Below, piece after piece: positions 1-3,865 of a stretch of DNA of 5,543 bases; the first letter of the stretch is position 1, and every line of letters begins with the position of its first letter. A program made the position numbers and the translations under genes. Source of the DNA: a bacterium (GTDB lineage: Bacteria; JACRDZ01; JAJRWM01); assembly GCA_024276815.1 (NCBI GenBank), contig JAJRWM010000107.1:1-5543 (forward strand). Direction: 5' to 3'. The notes under the pieces were generated by a model. The model did not search any database. It saw only the letters and a program-made list of their open reading frames with translations, and had not been told where the DNA came from.

Positions 1-191
1 ATCGAGGCGATTGCCCCCAGTCTCTTTTCCGGGGAAAGAAGTTCGGACTCGGGAAATACATCCGCTTCAAGCGGGTCGGGATCGGTTGTTTGATGCTCGC
101 CATCCCTGGCTCGCACCCTCCGGGCGTCCCTTCGGGACGTCCAAATCCGCTGTCCTGCGGATTTGTCAAGAGCAAAATCGGCATCCAACAT
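1..191 (-). CDS. Partial small ORF of palindrome-rich, recombinase-associated type (5' end only)
   Basis: This minus-strand reading frame starts at ATG 191-189 and stays open for 63 codons to the left edge, so its C-terminus is missing. The start is supported by a strong Shine-Dalgarno, GGAGG, about six bases upstream. The protein begins MLDADFALDKSAGQRIW, continues with a basic stretch including RARDGEH, then an acidic part with TDPDPLEADVFPE, and reaches LSPEKRLGAIAS at the edge. I know no enzymatic domain here. From memory, short proteins with an ALDKSA...ARDGEH start and an (S/T)PE.R..AIA end occur beside site-specific recombinase genes in proteobacteria and other environmental genomes, so a recombinase may lie beyond the edge; this is inference. 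Three hairpins are embedded in the coding sequence, which suggests the DNA or RNA structure may matter as much as the peptide. The frame is open upstream of the ATG back to a TAG, so a GTG start is possible but lacks equal support. Confidence 0.5.
   Translation of the reverse strand, partial: MLDADFALDKSAGQRIWTSRRDARRVRARDGEHQTTDPDPLEADVFPESELLSPEKRLGAIAS
102..165. repeat. Cluster of three adjacent perfect or near-perfect palindromes
   Basis: Three hairpins lie end to end. The first is GCCA/TGGC at 102-113. The second pairs GGGCGTCCC (122-130) with GGGACGTCC (134-142), nine pairs with one G-T wobble and a three-base TTC loop. The third pairs CAAATCCGC (142-150) with GCGGATTTG (157-165), nine perfect pairs with a six-base loop. 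They fall inside the first 30 codons of the minus-strand ORF. Neither strand has a T-run, so they are not terminators. They look like a mobile palindromic element or a structured leader. Confidence 0.65.
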
Positions 192-247
192 CGTGACCTC
201 CGGCTTGCGTGACCGGGTTGTCGGTGTGGATGCCGGGATACCGTCAT

Positions 248-345
248 GCGGTTGGGATGCGTGGTTGCCGGCACCCACAACCGCCTAAGCTCTGCTTCCG
301 GTCAGTTGTCTGGTTTCTAACTGCTCGTCCGGGCGCGACGCCCGG
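248..345. repeat. GC-rich inverted repeats in the divergent spacer
   Basis: Within the 192-608 gene-free spacer two clear hairpins are visible. GCGGTTG (248-254) can pair with CAACCGC (278-284); inside its loop are GTGG/CCAC arms around the perfect palindrome TGCCGGCA (266-273). CCGGGCG (329-335) pairs with CGCCCGG (339-345) across a three-base CGA loop. Neither is followed by a T-tract. Together with the palindromes at 102-165 they make the left 350 bases unusually structured. I see no supportable gene in 192-410 on either strand; plus-strand frames here lack a ribosome site. Confidence 0.5.
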
Positions 346-410
346 TTCTGTCAGTGGTTACATACCGAGAGCATCCTTCGACTGTCGGAAGTCCGTTTTT
401 ATAAGATTTC

Positions 411-439
411 TTGACCTGACAGGCATCAGGTTGTATATT
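411..439 (+). promoter_or_regulatory. Strong sigma70-type promoter with a dyad in the spacer
   Basis: TTGACC (411-416) and TATATT (434-439) are separated by exactly 17 bases, each one mismatch from consensus. The inverted repeat ACCTGA (414-419) / TCAGGT (426-431) occupies the spacer and overlaps the -35 box, a position typical of a repressor operator. The predicted transcript would start near 446 and head towards the TIR gene, about 160 bases downstream, passing a small hairpin at 452-464. It could serve as an upstream promoter for the cassette. Activity is inferred from sequence alone. Confidence 0.6.
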
Positions 440-451
440 AGTCTTTTATGC

Positions 452-468
452 GGCCCAGTGGGCCTTTT
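452..468 (+). terminator. Small GC hairpin with T-tract
   Basis: GGCCC (452-456) pairs with GGGCC (460-464) over a three-base AGT loop and is followed by TTTT (465-468). This has the form of a minimal intrinsic terminator. It lies only about 20 bases after the predicted start of the 411-439 promoter, so it may act as an attenuator, a 5' stabilising hairpin, or the terminator of transcription arriving from further left. The five-pair stem is short, so strength is doubtful. Confidence 0.4.
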
Positions 469-514
469 CCTCTCATGAAATTATCCACGTGGTGGTAATC
501 GAAGTCACTTTTTA

Positions 515-543
515 TTGACTTTCCAAGTACTTGAATATAACAT
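515..543 (+). promoter_or_regulatory. Candidate proximal promoter of the TIR gene
   Basis: TTGACT (515-520) is a good -35 box. Possible -10 boxes are TATAAC at 536-541 (five of six matches but a 15-base spacer) or TAACAT at 538-543 (four of six, 17-base spacer). TATACT at 548-553 is another -10-like hexamer without a matching -35. The region is AT-rich and 60-90 bases upstream of the TIR start, a suitable place for a dedicated promoter. If the cassette boundary at 588/589 is right, this promoter lies outside the cassette. Confidence 0.4.
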
Positions 544-587
544 TTGATATACTCCCCAGTGAGCGGAGATTTTGAGTAGAAAAATAA

Positions 588-594
588 GTTAGCT
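588..594 (+). other. Predicted 5' integron cassette junction (GTTAGCT)
   Basis: GTTAGCT resembles the integron R' core site (GTTRRRY, here one mismatch), with strand exchange expected between G588 and T589. It sits 21 bases before the TIR start codon, the compact spacing usual for integron cassettes. It also complements the R'' arm of the attC after the TIR gene: the reverse complement of TGCTAAC (1633-1639) is GTTAGCA, identical at six of seven positions. This is better than the current downstream junction GTTAGAG (1699-1705), which shares five. That is what is expected if 589-1699 once circularised as a cassette. Confidence 0.55.
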
Positions 595-597
595 GGA

Positions 598-606
598 AAG
601 GAGGAG
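598..606 (+). promoter_or_regulatory. Shine-Dalgarno of the TIR gene
   Basis: AAGGAGGAG lies immediately before ATG 609 with GGAGG at 600-604, four bases from the start. It is a near-perfect anti-16S complement, and it supports ATG 609 as the start. It is inside the predicted cassette, so the gene carries its own translation signal. Confidence 0.8.
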
Positions 607-608
607 CT

Positions 609-1628
609 ATGAAGGTATTTTTAAGTTGGTCTGGAGAACAAAGCCATAAAGTCGCTGTTGTTTTTCGAGACTGGTTTCCTTCTGTAATCCAGTCATTGGT
701 GCCTTATGTGTCATCAGAAGATATTGACAAAGGAGCTCGTTGGAGTACGGATATAGCCGCAGAGCTTGAAGATTCAACATTCGGCATTCTTTGTGTAACA
801 AAAGATAACCTTAATGCTCCGTGGCTGATCTTTGAAGCTGGGGCGCTTTCAAAGACTATGGATAAGGCCTTTGTAAGCCCTTTCTTATTTAATATTAAGC
901 GTTCAGAAGTCGATGGGCCAATTATCCAATTTCAGTCAACTATATTTGAGAAAGAAGATATAAGGAAGCTTCTGAAAACATTAAATAAAGCATGTGGAGA
1001 GGACAAGCTAATTGATGAGCGATTAGATAAGGCTTTTGAAGCTTGGTATCCAACTATGGAGGGGGAGCTGAAGAAAATAACACCATCTAGCAGTGGGGAT
1101 GAAGCGGGGGAAAAGAAGCCAATAACTCAGGGAAATGAAATTCTTGAGGAGATATTGGAGCTAGCAAGGTTAAACCAAAAATTGCTTCGTAATCCTGACG
1201 GAAAATATATAAAAGAAATTGAACAAATGAGCATGATGCTAATGGACTTACGGGAAAGGCTGTCAAAGCGTGAGGATGATTATATTAGACGTAAACGCCG
1301 AAAACTCCATCCTATGTTCATTGATGAATTGCTACACATGTCCCAACGTTTTGAGAAAAACTACACTGGATTTCAAATTGCTCTGAGCTTCTTTAGGAAT
1401 GACTATCCGTGGCTTTATGATGCAGGAATAGATTTAGTTAGGGTGTTGCGCAGTAAAACTGGAAAGATGGAAAAGCAAGAGTCCATTGAAACATTTATGG
1501 AGTTAGTAGAGTTTACCTTCGAACATCCAATGATATTGGAGATGATGGGTGGTATGAACAAGGAACTCCACATGATGAGGAGAGAATTACGCCATTTTTT
1601 AATGAGGGCTAGAGAAGAGTTAAGGTAA
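609..1628 (+). CDS. TIR-domain protein with C-terminal coiled coil and helical domain (putative NADase, anti-phage)
   Basis: The 339-residue protein has an N-terminal bacterial TIR domain at about residues 1-155. It opens with KVFLSWSGEQS, the first TIR strand and loop, followed by helix VAVVFRDWFP, the VSSEDIDKGARW region (34-45), FGILCVT (58-64) and W72-L-I-F-E76, a WxxxE motif leading into FEAGALSK. Glu76 is the expected catalytic residue. TIR proteins of this kind cleave NAD+ or make cyclic-ADP-ribose signals, usually causing death or arrest of phage-infected cells; that role is inferred from the family. Residues about 156-175 are a polar linker, 178-230 predict as a charged coiled coil, and 230-339 form an unrecognised helical domain beginning RRKLHPMFIDELL. 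There is no signal peptide or membrane segment, so it should be cytoplasmic. It is followed by an attC, so it is probably a cassette gene. No ThsA, CBASS cyclase or other partner is adjacent, suggesting a single-gene system. Confidence 0.88.
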   Translation: MKVFLSWSGEQSHKVAVVFRDWFPSVIQSLVPYVSSEDIDKGARWSTDIAAELEDSTFGILCVTKDNLNAPWLIFEAGALSKTMDKAFVSPFLFNIKRSEVDGPIIQFQSTIFEKEDIRKLLKTLNKACGEDKLIDERLDKAFEAWYPTMEGELKKITPSSSGDEAGEKKPITQGNEILEEILELARLNQKLLRNPDGKYIKEIEQMSMMLMDLRERLSKREDDYIRRKRRKLHPMFIDELLHMSQRFEKNYTGFQIALSFFRNDYPWLYDAGIDLVRVLRSKTGKMEKQESIETFMELVEFTFEHPMILEMMGGMNKELHMMRRELRHFLMRAREELR

Positions 1629-1632
1629 AAAC

Positions 1633-1705
1633 TGCTAACAAGGCGCTCCACCTGACCGCTATTCCGCTGGCGCTCCATAGCGGCAGGTGAGCTTGGTTGT
1701 TAGAG
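1633..1705 (+). other. Integron attC recombination site (59-base element)
   Basis: The site folds as a canonical attC. CTAACAA (1635-1641) pairs with TTGTTAG (1697-1703). An unpaired spacer GGC/TTGG follows. Then GCTC (1645-1648) pairs with GAGC (1689-1692), ACCTG (1650-1654) with CAGGT (1684-1688), and CCGCTA (1656-1661) with TAGCGG (1678-1683). C1649 and A1655 are left unpaired; on the recombining bottom strand they are G and T, the extrahelical bases IntI uses to recognise strand and orientation. The terminal loop is 16 bases (1662-1677). R'' is TGCTAAC (1633-1639) and R' is GTTAGAG (1699-1705), with the cut expected after G1699. Total length is about 73 bases, within the normal range. Orientation places the upstream TIR gene in its cassette. 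Confidence 0.88.
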
Positions 1706-1746
1706 GAGGATGGGCCTGCTGGACGCAACAAAAAAGGAGGAAAGAA

Positions 1747-2475
1747 ATGAAAAAGAAACTTTTGGCAGAATTGGTAATGGGATTGTTTGTGCTTGGTATG
1801 GCAGTTACGGTAAATGCAGGCCCTATAACAATTACAAATGATTTGGAGTCTGTTGGTTCCGAGGACACAGTTGTAAACTCTTTAGTTTTTGATAGTAATG
1901 TTCAAGTTAATATAATTACTTCAGACAGTAGTGACCCTGTAATTGGTTTATATGGAAATGGTGCAAGCACACCTCATTTTTCTAGTCCTTCAGGCTCAAC
2001 AAATATTATAAACACACCCGCTAACCCAGCTAATGTATCAGGTAATTATTTTCTCGGCGTAACATCACACTTTGCCCCTGCCCAACCTATTGAATTTTAC
2101 TTTAGTACAGAAATATCTTCTTTTGGCTTAACTACTATCGATTTACTTGAAACCAGCTTCAATCCAAATGACAGCATGTACATGAATTTTACTGCTTACG
2201 ATTTGAATAACAATGTTGTTGACATAATGAGTTTAACCGGAGCCCAAGGGAATTCCGGTATAGACATAGACTGGCTTGTCATCTCAAATAGTCAAAACAT
2301 TAGTAGAGCAACACTAGAGGGTAATGTAGGATCTGGAACTGGTTTTGGTATAGATGATTTTGTCGTAACATATGACCCTGCCCCTACCCCCGTCCCCGAA
2401 CCGGCCAGTGTGCTCCTTTTAGGCACCAGCATAATCGGCTTGGCGGGAATAAGAATCAAAAGGAAAAAGAAATAG
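1747..2475 (+). CDS. Secreted PEP-CTERM sorting-domain protein
   Basis: I chose ATG 1747 because AAGGAGG stands just upstream and the protein then begins with a clean signal peptide: MKKK, a hydrophobic core LVMGLFVLGMAVTV, and a likely cleavage after VNA (about residue 25). An in-frame ATG at 1687 would add 20 unlikely residues and start inside the attC. The mature 242-codon product is rich in Ser, Thr, Asn and Gly, looks like a beta-rich surface or matrix protein, and has no enzymatic motif I recognise. The C-terminus is a textbook PEP-CTERM signal: Pro-rich TPVPEP at about 214-219, hydrophobic ASVLLLGTSIIGLAGI, and the basic tail RIKRKKK. Such proteins are exported, cleaved by exosortase and usually linked to exopolysaccharide or biofilm; no exosortase is in the window. 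The gene begins 44 bases after the attC, but no second attC follows it, so whether it belongs to the integron array is unclear. Its host function is unknown. Confidence 0.85.
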   Translation: MKKKLLAELVMGLFVLGMAVTVNAGPITITNDLESVGSEDTVVNSLVFDSNVQVNIITSDSSDPVIGLYGNGASTPHFSSPSGSTNIINTPANPANVSGNYFLGVTSHFAPAQPIEFYFSTEISSFGLTTIDLLETSFNPNDSMYMNFTAYDLNNNVVDIMSLTGAQGNSGIDIDWLVISNSQNISRATLEGNVGSGTGFGIDDFVVTYDPAPTPVPEPASVLLLGTSIIGLAGIRIKRKKK

Positions 2476-2484
2476 CAAACAAAG

Positions 2485-2511
2485 AAGGCAGGGATTTTTT
2501 GTCCCTGCCTT
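2485..2511 (+). terminator. Terminator hairpin after the PEP-CTERM gene
   Basis: A perfect ten-pair stem joins AAGGCAGGGA (2485-2494) to TCCCTGCCTT (2502-2511), with a seven-base loop TTTTTTG. It starts ten bases after the stop codon. The T-run is in the loop rather than after the stem, and only TT ends the 3' arm, so it may act as a terminator or as a 3' stabilising hairpin. On the minus strand a T-rich tail follows the stem, so it could stop transcription from the right as well. Confidence 0.65.
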
Positions 2512-2519
2512 ACTCCATA

Positions 2520-2720
2520 TCAACCGGCGGAATCGCCGAACTCAGGTTCACAGGTTCCGAATCCTTCCTGAAGGAGCCGACGAGTATTGAGCATTCCCTG
2601 CCGGGAAATACGCATTAAATCCATTTCCCAAATCCTGCGAGGCAGTTTGCGGTTCGAAAATTCGGGTGCTTTTTCATACCACAGGACGTGTTTCCATAAC
2701 TCCCAAACTGGCCGGTCGGC
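2520..2720 (-). pseudogene. Possible ORF remnant of unknown function
   Basis: On the minus strand one frame is open for 66 codons between stop codons, ending at TGA 2522-2520. It reads like protein, with charged and aromatic residues alternating: PVWELWKHVLWYEKAPEF, then RKLPRRIWEMDLMRISR and NTRRLLQEGFG. No start codon or ribosome site is found at its upstream end; the first in-frame ATG leaves only 34 codons. It could be the tail of a decayed gene or a chance open frame, and I do not recognise the family. The rest of 2512-2906 contains only short dyads, for example GGACGA (2755-2760) with TCGTCC, and nothing else I can support. Confidence 0.25.
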
Positions 2721-2906
2721 TTAATCAGTTGATATAAAAGGGATTGTCCCACCGGACGAGCTTTGGACTTCGTCCCAAGAATTCAGAGAATCCGGGGGCA
2801 AACAGAGAATTAAGGCTAAGAAAAGAGGGAGAATCAGGCGGGTGGAGAACGGGTCTGGAAAGATGTGAAACGGGCGCAAACCCTTTGAAAACAAGGGGAA
2901 ATAGAA

Positions 2907-2984
2907 AACCCGTCGTCCCGGAGGCCGCTAAGCGGCTCTTGTTTCGTCGCTTCGCGACACCCGGAGAGACGGGTTGTCTTTTTT
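2907..2984. terminator. Branched bidirectional terminator downstream of ssrA
   Basis: An outer stem AACCCGTC (2907-2914) / GACGGGTT (2968-2975) encloses two further hairpins, GCCGC/GCGGC near 2924-2936 and GTCGC/GCGAC near 2946-2957, and an inner CCGG pairing, giving a cruciform-like fold. On the minus strand it starts 13 bases after the tmRNA CCA end and is followed by TTTTCTATTT, making it the probable ssrA terminator. On the plus strand it is followed by T6 (2979-2984), so it could also stop transcription approaching ssrA antisense from the left. Confidence 0.65.
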
Positions 2985-2988
2985 CAAA

Positions 2989-3340
2989 TGGTGGAGGTGG
3001 CGGGGATCGAACCCGCGTCCGAAAATACATCGGTAAAGGGCGGCTACATGCTTAGTCTGATATTAAATTTCCTCAGCGGCACCCCTCAGACAGGTTGACG
3101 CCAAGTAGCTTACAGTGAAAGTCCCCACACCGGCTGCCAGCGCCCGGTATGAGCGAAGCCCGATAAATGGCGCCTCACCGGTTAACTCGGGCCTATAACC
3201 AAGAGACGTTAGCTGTTCTTAGGCAGCTAAAGCGTAATCGTATTGATTAGCGTTTATACGTTTCCGCCTGTTTTACGAGGCAGCGGTCCTCGGCATGCTC
3301 CCTATACTCCAGTTATTCCCGTCGAATCCAATTCACCCCC
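2989..3340 (-). ncRNA. ssrA: Transfer-messenger RNA (tmRNA), one-piece
   Basis: The minus strand shows both conserved ends of tmRNA. The 5' end begins GGGGGTGAATTGGATTCGAC at 3340. The 3' end has the T-arm GCGGG-TTCGATC-CCCGC followed by CACCTCC, discriminator A and an encoded CCA ending at 2989. GGGGGTG and CACCTCC form the seven-pair acceptor stem with one G-U pair. The 352-base length is typical. tmRNA, alanylated and bound to SmpB, rescues ribosomes stalled on broken mRNAs and adds a degradation tag. Several GC-rich pairings between tag and 3' end fit the expected pseudoknots. It is the unpermuted form, with no intervening split. smpB is not in the window. Confidence 0.96.
3219..3251 (-). 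other. tmRNA tag reading frame (ANQYDYALAA)
   Basis: Inside ssrA the resume codon GCT (3251-3249) starts the frame Ala-Asn-Gln-Tyr-Asp-Tyr-Ala-Leu-Ala-Ala followed by TAA (3221-3219). The Ala-Asn start and the YALAA end match the usual proteolysis tag recognised by ClpXP and related proteases. The bases just before the resume codon, TATAAAC, resemble the conserved UA-rich signal that positions SmpB and the ribosome. Confidence 0.9.
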
Positions 3341-3341
3341 G

Positions 3342-3506
3342 TTATTTGGTCCGGAATCCTCGACCGGCTACTGACTTGTAACCGCCGATCTTCTTGCCAT
3401 GACGCCCTTTCAACTTGTTGACAGAGGAATTACGCACAACACTGGAATAACCGTGCTCTTTTTGCTTTTCTTCGGTTAAATACGCGTGTTTATTGTTTTT
3501 ATTCAT
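3342..3506 (-). CDS. Small basic hypothetical protein directly upstream of ssrA
   Basis: The start is ATG 3506-3504, supported by AGGAGGG (3519-3513) six bases upstream; an in-frame ATG at 3524 overlaps no ribosome site and is less likely. The 54-residue product begins MNKNNKHAYLTEEKQKEHG and ends with Lys, Arg and Gly-rich sequence (KGRHGKKIGGYK, GRGFRTK). It is strongly basic with no membrane segment or signal peptide, so it may bind nucleic acid, but I do not recognise the family. Its TAA (3344-3342) is a single base from the mature tmRNA 5' end. There is therefore no room for a separate ssrA promoter outside this frame, which suggests a shared transcript trimmed by RNase P. Either the protein is real and coupled to ssrA, or the frame is a structured leader that happens to be open; the good ribosome site favours the first. 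Confidence 0.55.
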   Translation of the reverse strand: MNKNNKHAYLTEEKQKEHGYSSVVRNSSVNKLKGRHGKKIGGYKSVAGRGFRTK

Positions 3507-3554
3507 ACCGAACCCTCCTATCAAAACAACAGATTTAGAAAACGTCCATATAAT

Positions 3555-3585
3555 ATTACTACCATAAGATACCTTCCCTTGTCAA
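3555..3585 (-). promoter_or_regulatory. Candidate promoter of the small ORF and ssrA
   Basis: On the minus strand a perfect TTGACA -35 lies at 3585-3580. The best -10-like hexamer is AGTAAT (3560-3555), four of six matches with a long 19-base spacer; the whole stretch downstream is AT-rich. The predicted start would lie about 40-50 bases before ATG 3506, giving a short leader. No comparable promoter is visible just upstream of the tmRNA itself. Confidence 0.4.
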
Positions 3586-3643
3586 CAAATTTACAACATG
3601 GAGTGTAACTCGTCAGTTATTGGGGGAGGAGTTAAGGTGATGG

Positions 3644-3796
3644 GTGGGAGCAGTCGATAAGCAGGACATAAGTTACTGCGAGGTTTGTTTCGAAAAGCAA
3701 CAGAAAATTGATGTCCTCTACGAAGAAGTAATCAGGCTGCAAGCAAAGCTGAACCTCCAGGAGCGCAAGGCACCTCGCAGGGGACATTGTATTTGA
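3644..3796 (+). pseudogene. Truncated IS66-like transposase N-terminus
   Basis: A 50-residue frame starting GTG 3644 reads VGAVDKQDISYCEVCFEK, then a heptad-like helix KIDVLYEEVIRLQAKLNLQERKA, and stops at TGA 3794. The CxxCFEKQ.KID..EEV.RL.AKL..QERKA pattern is what I recall for the N-terminus of IS66-family transposases, where the helix precedes a conserved segment rich in Gly and Ser. Here that segment is replaced by PRRGHCI and a stop, so roughly nine tenths of a transposase is missing and no terminal repeats are visible. A purine-rich ribosome-like site (GGGGGAGGAG, 3622-3631) lies upstream. It is probably a relic of an insertion; a short functional protein is less likely. Confidence 0.5.
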
Positions 3797-3827
3797 ACGA
3801 AACGTGCTCTGAAAATTTGATCGCCTG

Positions 3828-3836
3828 TGTTATGAT
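3828..3836 (+). promoter_or_regulatory. Extended -10 promoter for the glycosyltransferase gene
   Basis: TGT followed by TATGAT (3831-3836) is an extended -10 element, with the hexamer one base from consensus. No good -35 lies at the normal spacing, as is usual for extended -10 promoters. Transcription would start near 3843, leaving a leader of about 20 bases before the start codon, so the gene probably has its own promoter independent of the IS remnant. Confidence 0.45.
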
Positions 3837-3865
3837 TAACAACATCCAGATTAAATCGGGTGTTT

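Larger units (their letters stand above)
589..1699 (+). mobile_element. Integron gene cassette carrying a TIR-domain gene
   Basis: The element comprises a short leader with a ribosome site, one ORF, and an attC beginning seven bases after the stop codon, the standard cassette plan (about 1.1 kb). Boundaries are set by the G/TT cut points at 588/589 and 1699/1700. The attC orientation, with its extrahelical bases in the 5' arm, assigns it to the TIR gene rather than to the downstream gene. No intI integrase is in the window and only one convincing attC is visible, so this is a lone-attC locus (sometimes called SALIN) or the edge of a larger array. The cassette is more AT-rich than the right-hand end of the window, consistent with horizontal acquisition. 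Confidence 0.6.

Noticed and set aside
11-478. Plus-strand open frames at 11-196 and 209-478
   Set aside because: No ribosome site, composition driven by palindromes, and the first is antisense to the better supported minus-strand ORF starting at 191.
481-489. DnaA-box-like TTATCCACG and the CCACGTGG palindrome beside it
   Set aside because: A single box with one mismatch, no cluster and no AT-rich unwinding region with repeats, so no replication origin is supported.
1687-1746. Upstream ATG at 1687 for the PEP-CTERM protein
   Set aside because: It lies within the attC, has no ribosome site and would put 20 polar residues before a perfect signal peptide.
609-2475. A two-gene Thoeris-like or CBASS-like operon of the TIR gene and its neighbour
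   Set aside because: The neighbour is an exported PEP-CTERM protein with no SIR2, SLOG, cyclase or sensor motif, and an attC separates the two genes.
2725-3055. Overlapping open frames on both strands across 2725-3055
   Set aside because: Both run into the tmRNA 3' end and the terminator; one owes its Gly and Arg-rich tail to the tmRNA T-arm.
2989-3070. A tRNA-like T-arm and CCA end suggesting a separate tRNA gene
   Set aside because: There is no D-arm or anticodon arm at tRNA spacing; the matching acceptor strand is 330 bases away, as in tmRNA.
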